A stretch of 64,000 nucleotides of DNA from Pyropia yezoensis (taxonomy: Eukaryota; Rhodophyta; Bangiophyceae; Bangiales; Bangiaceae), in contig CM020618.1 in the NCBI GenBank assembly GCA_009829735.1, positions 27,566,894 through 27,630,893 of the forward strand. The letters are read 5' to 3'. The notes beneath the pieces were generated by a model. The model was not told the DNA's origin. It worked only from the letters and a program-made list of their open reading frames with translations, and searched no databases. How positions within the stretch are numbered: the stretch's first letter is position 1; the number at the start of each line of letters is the position of its first letter. Below are positions 51,127 through 62,689 of the stretch, in pieces. The position numbers and the translations under genes were made by a program.

Positions 51127-52678
51127 ATGGCCGCCTTTGCGGCTGCCGCCGCGGCGCCGCTGCACCGCCGCCGCCACCCCACCGCCGCGACTGCCTCTTC
51201 TGGCCGCCCCGCTGTCGTGGCGGTCGGGTCGGGCGCATTTCTGGGGGGGGGCGCCTTCCGCCGCGGGGCCGCTGCCGCCGCCGTTGCCCGCAGCACTGCC
51301 GCCATTGGCGGCGGCGCCGGTCTCGGCGGCGGCCATAACGGCTGGCGGAGTGGGGTCGGGGCAGCGGCCAGGGGGGCGGTGTCGATGGCAGCGGCGGGCG
51401 GGGCTCCCCCCCCCCCCTCCGCCTCCCCCCCCGCGCCCACCGAGCCGCCGGCCTCCCTCGGCCGCACCCTTGCGATTGGCGCGTCGATCGCGCTGTGGTG
51501 GGCGAGCAACGTGCGGTTCAACATTGCCAACAAGCGACTGCTCAAGGTTTTTCCCCTGTTCATGACGCTCACGGCGGCGCAGTTTGGGATGGGCGCCGCC
51601 GTCGCGGTCATTGCGTGGGCGCTGCGCCTCCGGCGATGGCAGGTGCCGACCAAGGCGCAACTGCGGGCGCTCTACCCACTGGCGCTGGTGCACGTAGCGG
51701 GCAACGTCTTCACCAACCTCTCCCTGCGGGCAATGGCTGTTAGCCTGACACACACGCTGAAGGCATCCGAGCCCTTTTTCTCTGTCGTCATCTCCAAGCT
51801 CTTCATCCCGGGCACCGTCTACAGCGGCGCCGTGTATGCGAGCCTGGTGCCCATCGTGGCGGGCGTGACGATGGCGTCGGTGAGTGACATTACGTTCAGC
51901 TGGTTTGGCTTCTTCACCGCCATGGGTGCTAACGTCGCCTTCCAGTCGCGCAACGTCCTGTCCAAGCGGTTTATGGACGCGCCTGTGCCCGGTAGAACCG
52001 CCACCGTACCTGCAGCCGAGCCAATGGACAACTTTAATACGTTTGGGTGGATCAGCATCCTCTCCTTCCTGACGCTCGCACCGTTCACGCTCCTTTTTGA
52101 CGCTGCCAAGTGGTCGGGCACCGTCGCCGCCGCGGGGGCGGCTGGGTGGACGGCGCCGGCGGTGGCGTTGGCGCTTGCGAACGTGGGCTTCCTCCACTGG
52201 CTGTACAACCAGGCGTCGTACCTCGTGCTGGTGCGCGTCAACCCCGTGACACATGCGGTCGGGAACACGATGAAGCGAGGTACGTCGGGCGTGCCAGCCC
52301 GTCCCTGGTGGCCGCGTCCAGCAACTGTAACATGGGAGGTGGGTGGGCTTGGTGGGCTTGTCCGGCCCCCAGGGTGCCAGGGGTTCTGGAACCTGTTGCG
52401 CAGGCCGTCGTGACTCACCGCTCGACTTCTTTCTTCCTGTTTTGCGCCTTTGTTCCCCCGGTTGACGTGACTCCTCCCCGTCCGTGTCCCTACACCGTCT
52501 TGCACCCGTGCATGTCCCCTACACAGCCGCCGTCATCATCTCTTCTGTGCTGGTCTTTGGAAACCCCCTGACGACTACGAACAAGATTGGCACGGCGATC
52601 GCACTCATTGGCGTCGGCCTCTACTCGCAGGTGAAGCGGTGGAAGCCAAAGGCCAAGGCGGTGGACGCCACTGCCTGA
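51127..52678 (+). CDS. Plastid phosphate translocator (TPT/PPT/GPT family)
   Basis: join(51127..52279,52527..52678), 434 aa. Exchanges triose phosphate or a related phosphorylated metabolite for phosphate across the inner plastid envelope. Residues 1-110 are Ala/Gly-rich and start MAAFAA, a plastid transit peptide. The mature part has about 8-10 hydrophobic helices, with [54 protein letters not shown]-like [20 protein letters not shown], and HAVGNTMKR at the exon end. These are family signatures. Splice GTACGT...ACACAG joins in phase to [20 protein letters not shown] and GVGLYSQVK. Which substrate it prefers cannot be told from sequence alone. Confidence 0.93.
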
Positions 52679-53407
52679 GCGCGGGGCCATCACACGCTCG
52701 CGGTGGCGGCTTGGTTTTCTTCGTCGCCTTTGTCCGCCGTGCCTGCCCCGTCGGCACGTCCAGGTGTCAGGGAGAGGGGGGGGGGGGGCGCCCCACGGTG
52801 TCTTCTGCTGTAGGGCCTCCCCCCCTTCTCCCTTCGGCCCACGCGCACGCGTCGTGGTCGCGCGCGTCGTGGTTGGGACCCGCGAATGTGTGTCCCCGGC
52901 GCGCGCCCGCGTGCTGTATTTTTGTTCTCGTCACGGTTGCTCACAGGGATCCCCGCTTGTGCCGCGGTTGTAGGGCTTGTCTACTTTCGTTTGTGATGTT
53001 TTTTTTGTCTTTTCGGCGTCCTCGGGATGTACTTGGGGCGTGCTGTGTGACTCGTGAACGGGCCCGTTTCAGCGGTGGCGAGCGGCGGTGTGATGTGTCC
53101 GGTAACGGGCGAGCGGCTTCCGTGTGTGCCCCCGACGGCGCGTCCGCCGTTGGTCCCGCTCCCTGGTCGTTGGGGTGGCCCACAGATGGTGAGGCAGGGA
53201 GGAGCGCGCTCCGGTGGGGGTGTTCAACCGAAGCGCGCGAGAACACCACCTTGGACCGGGCAGGGACAGCTATTGTCACCGGGCAACGCCAACAAGCACA
53301 CGCCCTTTGCAAAGAAACTATGACTATGTACAGTACAAACAAACCCTCGTGGAACAGTCGGCAACCCTCTACCCAACATCGGCCCACAGGCGCCCTCCAC
53401 CCGCGGC
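52679..53407. other. Intergenic between convergent genes
   Basis: 3' regions of the translocator (+) and methyltransferase (-) genes. No gene seen. Confidence 0.6.
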
Positions 53408-55030
53408 TCAGTCGTTGCTGGTTGCGTCTTCCTCCTTTTCCTTGGCCGCGGGCGTCGGCGTCGGCGTCGGCGTCAGCTTGACCGAATCCACGCAGTGCCG
53501 TGCCTTGAGAGCACGGGTGCCCACCCAGTACTCGTTGACCGCCAGCTTGGCCGCCCTGCACATGCCTGCCTTGAGCAGCGCCGTCTCACACACATTGACG
53601 CTGCCCTCCATGCAGCTCACCCCCGGGTAGAGGATGAGCACGTCAACGCTCACCGCCGACCAGTCAAAGGTGCGGAGCGCCACCGCCTCGGAGCCAGAGA
53701 TGTCCAGGGAGAAAAGGTCAATGTGCGTGACGCCCGAGCGCGCCAGAATGTCTCGCAGCGGCTCGCACGGCACGTCGTAGGGGTCCATCGACTTGAAAAA
53801 CTTGCCAAAAGAGAGGAGGTGCTTCTCCGACAAGGTCTCCACCGCCCCCGCAGCGGCGCCGTCGCCGACAAACAGCTTCGTGCCGACCGAGTCACACACC
53901 GCCGACCACGCCTTGGCCGACCGCGGCCGGTTGTGGTACATGGAGAGGAAGTTCTCCTTGGAGCCCTCAATGAGAAGGCCCGACCAGTCGAGCGTATCCT
54001 CAAAGAAGCGCGTGTTGGAGTACTTGATGCCATCCACCGCGCCAAGTTCTACAAAGACACCCCCACGGCGGAGGGGGTGCTTGAAAAAGGTGTCATAGAC
54101 AAACTCATCGGGCTGGCCGACTAGCCGCACCATCGTCTCGCCCGTATCAGCCCTGCGCTCGTGCTCATAATGGGCCTGCCCCCAAAACTTGTTTGGCAGC
54201 GCCATGTACTCGTCCAAGCCACTCCCCACCGACGTGCGGACGGCGGCCTTGCCGCCGCTGGCACTGGTGCGCGCACCGCCGGCCCGGGCCTTGGCGGATG
54301 CCTTTCCCTTGGCCACCTTCTCGTCGACCCCGCGGGGGCCCCCCTCCGACGCGGGGAGAGGCTGTCCCGGCGCCACCCGTGCGCGCAGCAGCACGGGCCG
54401 CAGGGCCACACCGCGGCTGCCCCGCGAGCGGCGCTGCTGGCGGGAGCCGCCCATGGCGGCAGCGACCGTCGCCTTGGCAGGGTAAGCCGGCCGGCGGCTG
54501 CCGCGGGGGACATCGCGACCACGGACGCCGCCGCCTGCCACCGCCGAGCGGATGGCCTCCACCGAGTGGCGAGGTAGGTAACTGGTGCGGCCGCCCCCGT
54601 CCCCGCCCTCCCCTCCCGTCCGGCCTGCCGCGCCTGCACGACCAGTAGGCGCGTCAGTCCCGGCGCCGCCGCCGCCGTTGCCGCCGCCCGGTCCCTGCCA
54701 CGCAGACGTGGCCTCCTTGATGGCCTGAAAGTCAGCCAGCGCGCCGTCATTCTCGTCACTAAAGCCGTCGCCCGTGGGCGCCAGCGCCGCCCCACCGCTC
54801 GCAGAGGCCGACGCGGCAACGACCGCCGCGGCGGCGAGGGCGGCGGCCGCAAGCACCACGGCCCGGCGGCTACAGGCGCCACGGCCGTGGCGGCGGGCCG
54901 CCCCCATCGCCCGTGTGTGTGGGCGTTCGCCCTCGACAGCCGCCGAGAGGACGGAGCGGTGAGGAGGGATGGCAGCAGTCGTCGAGGACGACCGACTCGT
55001 CGACGCGCCGCAGGTCGGCCGGCCGTCCAT
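53408..55030 (-). CDS. FkbM-type methyltransferase, membrane-anchored
   Basis: ATG 55030, 540 aa; an internal ATG at 54907 would give 499 aa. Residues 42-75 hold a basic stretch and a hydrophobic Ala/Val segment (AVVLAAAALAAAAVVAASA), so a signal anchor for the secretory pathway. A Gly/Arg-rich linker of about 180 residues follows. The C-terminal 230 residues are a Methyltransf_21 domain: GGVFVELGAVDGIKYSNTRF (SAM-binding loop), LDWSGLLIEGS (acidic residue after strand 2), and THIDLFSLDISGSEAVALRT. Such enzymes in algae probably O-methylate cell-wall or secreted polysaccharides; that substrate is inference. No intron. Confidence 0.85.
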   Translation of the reverse strand: MDGRPTCGASTSRSSSTTAAIPPHRSVLSAAVEGERPHTRAMGAARRHGRGACSRRAVVLAAAALAAAAVVAASASASGGAALAPTGDGFSDENDGALADFQAIKEATSAWQGPGGGNGGGGAGTDAPTGRAGAAGRTGGEGGDGGGRTSYLPRHSVEAIRSAVAGGGVRGRDVPRGSRRPAYPAKATVAAAMGGSRQQRRSRGSRGVALRPVLLRARVAPGQPLPASEGGPRGVDEKVAKGKASAKARAGGARTSASGGKAAVRTSVGSGLDEYMALPNKFWGQAHYEHERRADTGETMVRLVGQPDEFVYDTFFKHPLRRGGVFVELGAVDGIKYSNTRFFEDTLDWSGLLIEGSKENFLSMYHNRPRSAKAWSAVCDSVGTKLFVGDGAAAGAVETLSEKHLLSFGKFFKSMDPYDVPCEPLRDILARSGVTHIDLFSLDISGSEAVALRTFDWSAVSVDVLILYPGVSCMEGSVNVCETALLKAGMCRAAKLAVNEYWVGTRALKARHCVDSVKLTPTPTPTPAAKEKEEDATSND

Positions 55031-58000
55031 GGCGACGGTGGGTAGCGATTGCAAAAAAAAGAAAGAAAAACGCGACGGAGGAGGACCGACCCGCCGCCGT
55101 CAGCGGTCACGTGTCGTTGGCAACCGTCGCTGTCGAGGGTGCGCCCGGGAAGGGGGCGACCACGGGGCGGTTATCAACCTCCGGCCACCCGACGCCCGAC
55201 TGTTTCGGCCCTTTGGCTCCCCCTGTACCTTGTGAGACACGTGCGCGGGGGAGCGCTCGCCAGCAGCGACAGGCCAGACCTCCGCCCTTCACCCCTGCGC
55301 AACGGCCATGGCAAGCCGCCGCCGTTGCACAGGCGCTACTCGGGGGGGATGAGGGGGGTGGGAGGGGGTGGCGGCTGGTGACGGCTGTCCGAATTCCGTT
55401 GCCACCCGGGGGCAGACGGTGCCGCGTCGCCAGGCGCCAACGCGCCATGATGGACTGTGGTACGGAGGCAGCCGCCACCGCGGCAGCTGTGGCGGCGTCC
55501 AGGCGCTGGCGTCCCAGACGGGGTGGGAACAGGGGTGGGCCCTGCGGGCAGCAGGTGGCCGCGAGGTGGCCACCGCGCGGTGCCTTGGCGTGGCGCGGCT
55601 ACTACCTACTGCGTCATGCCGCGGAGGTCCTTTCTCAACTATAGCTAAGACATCGGGACCGTGGGCACGACGTCGGGACCCCTCGTCGTGGAGTCGACTC
55701 CATGAGGCCCCGAATTTGACTGAATTCGGGGGTCAAGTCCGTTGCCCCCAGAAGGCAAGTGGATTCAATCGCTTGCCTCACTCCCGGACCTCACCGTCGC
55801 GCGGGGACAAGGACAAGCCAAGCGTTCGGCGGTCTCGCCAACCGCGCGAGGGAGGCTCTCCTCTCCCCCTCCCTACCGCGGCCACCGCGGTGGAGAGGGG
55901 GAGGGGCTCCCTCTCTCAACTGCTGCGGCGCGGGTGTGGACGACACCCACTACGCCGTAGGGCGTGGTGCGGCAGAGGGGGGCGCCGCCAGCGGCTCTCC
56001 CCCGCCAGCTGGCCCCGACGACACAGGCGGCTGGCCGACCCGCCCGTCGTCCCGCGGCCTGCTGCTGGCGGCCCCGCCCCAGAGGCGGCGGCCGCCCCGC
56101 ACACCACCTCGCCAGCGGTCGCTGCGGCTGCCATGAGAACCCCCCGACCCCTTCCGTCCTGGTGTGCTCCTCGGCGGGGATCTGGGAGCGCCGCCCTCCC
56201 CCACCCCCCTGTAGCCGGGTACGTAGTCTGTTTTTTCCCCTCTTTGGTAGGAACAGTGGCGCATCGCGTCCAATTGGCCGGTAGGCGGATGGTGTCTTGG
56301 GTGCCGGTGCTGCGGGTGACCCTGGCGCCACCGCCCGCCGTTAGTTTTTGTGGTACCAGGCGGCATGCAACGCGCGGCTCGCGCCGCGCGGGGCCGCGAC
56401 GAAAGCAGGCCCCGCTCTTTGGTGACCCCTCTCCCTGACCAACAGCTGTGCTTTTCGCTCTACTGCAGAGGCGTGGCGTGCCGCCGCGCGTGGCGTGGTC
56501 GCCGAGGACACGGCCGCGGTGGCCGGCAAAAGTTCCCCCACGAGCAGCAGTTTTAGGCAATAAAAGAGCCACCGTGGGCCCGACCGCCCAGCTCTCGACA
56601 GGAGGTCCTGACGGAACGTTTTTCGTTGAGCAGCCCCCGCCATCGTAGGCAGCAGGCGGTGGGGGCGGGGGGACGGGGGAAGGGCACGGCGGCGCGTGCC
56701 CGGCTGCTCAGACGCTCTGTCGGTCACCCCCCCCCGCATTCTCCGCTTCCCCTTTCCCCCTCCGCCTTGGTCCAGTGTTGACCGCTGCTCCTCGGCGGCG
56801 CCCGCCGCGTACGTGTACACACCTGCTGTCACTCCGAGCGCGACCATCGCGAACACAATGATGGACGGCGGCGGGCGACAGCGGGCAGCCTGTTTCTCAA
56901 CCTCGGTGGGGGTACACAAGGGGTAGAGGGCAAATGGCCATGGAGCGGGACTTGTAAGGAGTGACTGCCCGCCCACCCCTCCCAGCTGCGCAACCCGGCG
57001 GTCGCGGGGCCGTGCGCGGCGGACAGTGAAAAGGGAGGCGACGCCGGTCCCCCTACCCGCTGGTGCGCCTACCCCACAGAGCTTCACCGCTGCTCCCCCC
57101 TTGGGCCACCCCCAGTCTTGTTGGTGCCCCGAGAGCGGGCGAGTGGGTAACACTTTGACGATCGCCGGCCGCAGGATGCGCTCCCCCACTGGCAGCTACT
57201 GCCACCGCCGCCAAAGCGCCAAAGCGGGTGGCCAGGCTGAGGGAGTTGCTGGTCGGCAGGACCCCCTTCCCCGGGGAGGGCGGCCAACATGGCCAGGGGG
57301 GAGGGCGAGCGACTTGGCCGATTGAGGGGGCACGCCCGTTGGGAACGGCCACTCGGCCTGGGGTTTTTCCCTGTGCGGCCGCCACGGCTCGCCCCCCCTT
57401 CAATCGCCGCTGCGCCGTTGGCAGCGGCCCTGCGCACGGTCAGCACGTGCAGTTGGTCAGGCGCTACGCGCCGGGGTCGCCGCCCAGGAGGGGGACGTGA
57501 CGCCGGGTGCGAGAGGGGCGCGCCCACCCTCTGCCCTCCTGCTCGTTGCCGGCTCCTCCCCTCTCTCGCCCATCCCTTTTTTAAGACGACCACATCCAGC
57601 CCGTCTACGCGCCTTCCCGCCGGCGTGCCGTCCGAAGCTTGACGGGGAGGCGCGACGGAGGGGCAGGGGTTCCTATCGCGACGTGCCCAACCCCCAACAA
57701 TCGTGGGGGCCTCTGACCTCATGCTCGCCTGCCCGACCGCAAGAGGCGTTTGGGGGGGAAGGGGCGGCCACGCGCGCGCGGTGCCGGTGCCGGTGAGCGG
57801 ATCCACCAACATCCGACTGTGGGAGCCGACGGCCATGGGGGGCGGAAGACCGGTTCGGTCACTGACTGACGGCTCGTCCTCGGCGGGTGGGGCCACGCCC
57901 CGCGAGCCGCCCCATCAGTACGCCAGTAACTACACACGGAGGTGCACGCACACCCTGCGCACGCTGCACGTGCCCCCATGCTCTTCCCCCTCACATGAGC

Positions 58001-59246
58001 AAAAGCGGTCGGCGCGGCGAGTATCCCGTATGGCTCGACGCTGGGAGCAGCGCGACGCCCCACCCCCGGCCGTCTGTGGGCCTTGGCCCGTCTTTGATGG
58101 AAGCGGAGACGACAAGGTGCGGCTGGCGCGGGCGCTGGGCGTGGCCGTTCGGCCGCGGGTGGTGGGCGACCTCCCGTCCCACGATGCGTTCTCTGTGAAC
58201 GTGGCGGGCGGCACAGCCGACAAAGGTCGTGGGCGCGGCGCTGCCGCCTCCCTTCCTCGCACCCTCTGCCAGAGGAGGGGGCGGCCCATGGGGGGTAGAG
58301 GCTGGGGGGGGCGACAGCACTGCGCATGTTGGCAAGACTGCCAATGCAAAAAGCAACAGGCATAATGTCGCTGGGGGGGGGGGGGAGTGGTGCCGGAGCA
58401 GTTGTGGCTGGTATAGATAGGGTGCCGCAGTCGAAGAAGCTTTCGGAAGGAGGTCAGAGGGTACAGCGAGCTCGGCACGCCTCCGCAGGGGGGCGGGAAA
58501 GAGGCAAATGTGCCGCCGCAAGGGGGGTGGGGGAGCTGGACGCGCCCCTAGCCCCCTGCTCGCGCGGCACGACAAGGCGCGGGCCGTGAGATCGCGAGGC
58601 GGTCGTGGCACTTGAAGAGAGGGTGAAAGATGGGGGCGTGTGCGTGGGGCGGGGGGGAAGGTGGAGTGGGGAAGGCTGCTTCTGTGCGAGAGGCCGAGCC
58701 GCGCCGCCCCTCGGGAGGCGCTCGGCGCGACGACGCAGAGCCGCGGCGGGTCTCTGCGGACGGAGGGTCCCCCATCACCGCCCGCCGCCTTCTACGGCGG
58801 ACACCACGATGCAGTGGGGGTGCAGGGTGCGGGTGGCGCAGGCTCCGCAGGGTGGCCGCCGCGGTGGGGTTTTGGGGGCTTGCCGGGCGAGTAGCACCGC
58901 GACCGCGACGATCAGGCCAGCCGTCTGCCCGGCGGGAGGATGGTGGCCGCGGTCGGCGGCGGCCGGCGGGTGGTCGCGCCCGCAGAACAGGCACCGCCTT
59001 TTGGCGCGCCTGCCGGCGGCGCGGCCCTCTCACGGTGCCTCCAAGGCTGGGGTCCCGTCGGCGCCTGTGGCGCAAACGGGGCCGAGCCCCCGCCCCGCGC
59101 TCCCCGTCTCTGGGATCATTGGGCCGCATGCATCATGTATGATGTCGGGCCGAGTTCGCCGCACGCACTTGCCGGCGCTTTTAATGCAATAAGTAGCGTG
59201 AGGGCCTCTGCATGTACCCCTCAACGCACCCTCCCCTCCACCCTCG
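55031..59246. other. 4.2-kb stretch without a supported gene
   Basis: Very GC-rich, with many long overlapping frames of Arg/Pro/Gly bias on both strands. Two local stretches look more protein-like: a hydrophobic segment on the minus strand near 56750-56915, and a plus-strand segment near 58030-58240. Neither has family similarity that I can name. Confidence 0.35.
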
Positions 59247-59591
59247 ATGTCTGAAAGAGAAAGGAAAAAAGCCGACGCTGCGGTACCTGAGGTAGATCCC
59301 ATCAACTTATTTCAAGATGACAGCGGCGGCGGGGTCCCCCCCTCTGCCCGTCAAGTAACCTTTGAGAAACGCATCGCTCCTTTCGTTTTTTGTTGCTGTG
59401 CCCGCCTGTCAACCTGTACGGACGGGTCTGTTGTGTGGGGGCGCGCGTGTGTCGTCGTGGCGGGTCTGGTGCCCTGTGTTCTTATCGGCTGGTTGGTGGG
59501 GGGAACCGATACTTGGGAAACTACAGATGACAAGAGCGCGGGTGCGCGTGCGCCTGCAGGCTGCTCTAGGGAAAGGAAGACGGGGGAATGA
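59247..59591 (+). CDS. Possible small gene or first exon, unknown
   Basis: ATG 59247 after an AT-rich leader. The first 45 codons (MSERERKKADAAVPEVDPIN, then FQDDSGGGVPPSARQVTFEK) have balanced, protein-like composition unlike neighbouring frames. A hydrophobic stretch follows (VVVAGLVPCVLIGWLVGG). The frame ends at 59591, but a donor may occur earlier. No family recognised. Confidence 0.25.
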   Translation: MSERERKKADAAVPEVDPINLFQDDSGGGVPPSARQVTFEKRIAPFVFCCCARLSTCTDGSVVWGRACVVVAGLVPCVLIGWLVGGTDTWETTDDKSAGARAPAGCSRERKTGE

Positions 59592-59902
59592 CCGTCAGCC
59601 GCACGCGCACACGCACCGAAAGCGCAGTCCGACAGCGTACCAGGTCCGGGTAGGGAAAAAATCAACTCACCCGCCGCCGGATCCAGGCCTCTCATTGGCC
59701 CAGAGAGGTCTCGCCCTGGACAGTCGTTGGGTGGACGGGACCAACGGGAAGACACGCAGGGCCAGTCGCGATGGGGCAGAAGCAACACCGCGACCGCGCC
59801 AACCCAGGCATGCACCCCCCGGGAGCGGTTGTGTGCCGGTGGGCTGTGCAGGGGGGTCTAGGAAAGGCAGCGTTGTAGGCCAAGGGACGAGCGCGAAGCT
59901 AC

Positions 59903-60505
59903 TGAGTCATGGTGATAAATTCTGAGGATCTGTGATAAAGTCTGACCTGTGGGTCTCCTCTTGAAAGGCCATTGGGGAGGGCAATCCGCCTCGTTGGGGG
60001 TGCAGACGCAGATTGCACAGGCGGCACTTCTGCACATGGTGCTCATGATACATAGAAGCAAAAAACGGAGCGGATGATACAAGAGGAAAGAAGGGCTCAT
60101 CAGCATGCCGCCCATACCACTCTTGGTTGTATTAAGCGTCGTGATCGGGGCTTTATAGGCTGTTGACTAGAACAAGAACGAGAGCCAGAGTGCTGCCGCT
60201 CCCGGTCCATCTAAGAGAGGTCGATTGGCTTTTTTTTTTTTTGAACAGCCTATAAAGCCCCGATCACAACGCTTAATACAGCCTTGAGTGGTATTGGCGG
60301 CATGCTGATGAGCTCTTCTTTCCTCTTGTATCATCCGCTTCGTTTTTTGCTTCTATGTATCATGAGCACCATGTGCAGAAATGCCGCCTGTGCAATCTGC
60401 GTCTGCACCCCCAACGAGGCGGATTGCCCTCCCCAATGGCCTTTCAAGAGGAGTCTCACAGGTCAGACTTTATCACAGATCCTCAGAATTTATCACCGTG
60501 ACTCA
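59903..60505. mobile_element. Foldback element: two 262-bp inverted arms with 79-bp spacer
   Basis: Arm 59903-60164 is the inverted copy of 60244-60505, equal length, about 97% identical by eye. Termini read TGAGTCA(C/T)GGTGATAAATT. The spacer (60165-60243) ends in a long T run. Both arms keep an open frame of about 75 codons containing CAICVCTPNEADCPPQWPF, but with so few changes that says little about coding. No target duplication found. Composition is much AT-richer than the surroundings, so it looks recently arrived. Confidence 0.85.
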
Positions 60506-61017
60506 CTGTGTGCCCCGTTTTTGTGGCCGTGGCAGCGGGCGGGACACCGGACCCGCAATAGCAAAGAAGCAGGGGGGTGCCCCCATCCCCAAGTCAACCG
60601 GGAAAGGCGCTAAACATCCGCTTCAGTTGTTTACCCCCGGGCACTCAACTCTACTCATCTATTTACTATTAGCAGACGCCCTCTGTGTTTGCAGAGCATC
60701 ATCTAGCAGGGGTTCCCACTGTCCCCCCTGTCCCATCTGGGTCCCCGTAGGTTGCGCAGTATGGTCCCTGCGCATCTCCTCTCACCCCCTTGCGTATCAA
60801 TGGCGGGGAATGCGCTCTCGATCTTTCCGCAGCCGTCAATCCGCGGTCCACCGCCGCTCTCCCCCCCCACCCATATCCTCGTGGCCGCGCATCTCGCTAC
60901 CGTCGCGAGGTCAAGCGAGGGGCCCATAAACGGCGAGGCCGGGGCGCTCTACTCAACCGCCGCACAGCCGCCGCCTCCTCGCCACTGCCGCCTCGCCCCA
61001 CCTCGGCCCACCGAATG
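60506..61017. other. No gene recognised
   Basis: Short frames only; nothing supported. Confidence 0.4.
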
Positions 61018-61098
61018 CGCAGTTGTGCTAAAACCGGGATCCACCCCAAGCCTGTTTCTCGCCGGAAAAGGTTGTGCGCGACTTGTGCAACAGGCCCT
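61018..61098 (+). repeat. Inverted dispersed repeat, copy 1 (81 bp)
   Basis: Shares CCGGGATCCAC, AAGCCTGTTTCT and CTTGTGC blocks with the reverse complement of 62609-62689, about 83% identical by eye. In one frame it reads TGIHPKPVSRRKRLCATC. Confidence 0.75.
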
Positions 61099-61299
61099 GC
61101 CGGCTGAAACGACGGGTGAAACGACTAAAATCTTGGTGGCGAAGCCGTTTTAGAAAGCAGGAGTAAGTTCGACGAAGTGCGTCCCGTTAAGCTAACGCAT
61201 CGCTAATAGATGGATAAAGAGAACCGATTAAGTGTCGGAAACTCCAACGAAAAACACCGGTCGCCGTGAAGAGCGCATTGCCCATGGACACAACAGGTA

Positions 61300-61935
61300 C
61301 AGCTGCCGGCCACCCCCACCGTCACCCCCGCCGACCACAGCTGCAGGTGACTGCTGTCGGCCATTGCTGCTGGCAACAGCTGCAGGTCACCGTCGCCGGC
61401 CATCGCCGCCAGCCACCGCCGCCGGCCAACCCCGCCAGCCACCCCCGCCAGCCACCGCCGCAAACCACCCCGGCAGGCCGCCGCTGTCCGGTGCGTCCGT
61501 CTGGAAGATCCCCAAGGCAGCGGTCGACATGCACCACCTTGGGGACAGGTGGCCATCCCCGCCGGCCACCCCGGCCAGCCACCGCCGCAAGCTCCTACTG
61601 CCCGCCACCCCCGCCGGTCAGCCCCGCCGACCACAAGCCGGAACCACTGCTGCAGGCCACTCACGCAAGCCACCCCCGCAGGTCACTGCCGCCGGCTATC
61701 GCCGCCGGGCATCGCCGCCGGCCACCGCCGCCCGCCACCCCCACCGGTGCACCCCCGCGGGTCACCCCTACCGGGCACCCAACCCCGCCGGCCAACCCCG
61801 CCAACGAACGCCGCAGCCGCCGGCAAGCCCCGTAGGCCACCGCCGCAGTCCCCAGCGGCATACCATTGCCGCAGGCCAACCCCGTCAGCTCCCCCCGCCG
61901 GCCACCGCCGCAGGCCACCCCGGCCACATCGTCGG
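61300..61935 (+). repeat. 13-bp minisatellite (CAGCCACCGCCGC type)
   Basis: Degenerate tandem array; five exact-length 13-base units can be read at about 61407-61475. 13 is not a multiple of three, so the long Pro/Ala/Arg frames across it are not evidence of a gene. Confidence 0.7.
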
Positions 61936-62608
61936 TCGCAGCGGCGAGGGGGGGGAGGGGAGGGAATGGAGGGGGGGGGGGGTGGGTTGGAGAGGTGGAG
62001 CATGGCGGGGGGACGATGCGTCGTACAGCTTGTCGCGGGGGGACGCCAACGCCTGATCAGCGTGGTGCTCATGTGCCTAGCACTTCGTAGCCACGTGACG
62101 ATTGCAGTGAAGCGAGCACGAACGCGAACTCTCACCAGTGGTAGTCTGTTTATTTCTTTGCAATGTCTCAATCATTTGCCTCTGGCAATCCATCCCGACT
62201 CCTTGTCGGAGGGTGTGGGTCGGCTAACAAGGGGCTTCGCAAGTCTCATCAGACTACAAAGTGTGCTCTTCAGTCCCGACAACACGAGGTCAGATGGCAG
62301 TGGGGCCGCCTTTTCCAGGGGTACTTCCTCTTAGTTCGGGCCGAACACGCCTAACCGCGGCCTGCAACCGACGTGCTGCCAGGCCCAAGTGCTTGTGCGA
62401 TGCTTGTCAAGTGTTGTTAGATGGTCCTGAAAGACGTGTTAATAAGAACACACTTTTTATTACATCTTCTGGTACGCACCGTCGCTGCGCGTCTTGTCAT
62501 ACCATCGTAATCGTGTGGGGGCAACGTCTAGGGGCATTGCCCAAGCCACAAAGAAAAGGACAATAATAAACCGGCCTGTATGGGGGTGTGGAGGGGGGTT
62601 CAGGGGGC
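61936..62608. other. No supported gene
   Basis: G run near 61970-61982. A plus-strand frame at about 62380-62500 has Cys-rich KCLCDACQVL and HRRCASCHTI, similar in style to the 81-bp repeats on either side. Confidence 0.35.
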
Positions 62609-62689
62609 CACTTGACAAGCCGCGCACAAGCTTTTCATGCAAGAAACAGGCTTGTAGTGGATCCCGGTGTTAGCACCACTGCGATGGGG
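62609..62689 (-). repeat. Inverted dispersed repeat, copy 2 (81 bp)
   Basis: Inverted partner of 61018-61098. In the matching frame it reads TGIHYKPVSCMKSLCAAC. Confidence 0.75.

Noticed and set aside
56750-56915. Minus-strand hydrophobic segment (PPSIIVFAMVALGVTAGVYT) between AG and GT sites
   Set aside because: Looks like a one-helix membrane exon, but I could not place flanking exons or name a family.
57703-58365. Plus-strand 220-codon frame with DKVRLARALGVAVRPRVVGD
   Set aside because: Part of it looks protein-like, but overlapping frames on both strands are equally long because of GC bias; no known domain.
60284-60613. Small Cys-rich protein genes in both foldback arms
   Set aside because: The two frames are similar only because the arms are 97% identical DNA; no independent evidence of coding.
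50650-62185. Short shared string TCAATCATTTGCCTC near 50650 and 62167, with a looser match near 55767
   Set aside because: 15 bases or fewer with no extended similarity around; may be chance or a small repeat end.
61232-62334. Long Pro/Ala/Arg frames over the 13-bp minisatellite
   Set aside because: Unit length 13 is not a multiple of three; open frame results from lack of A/T.
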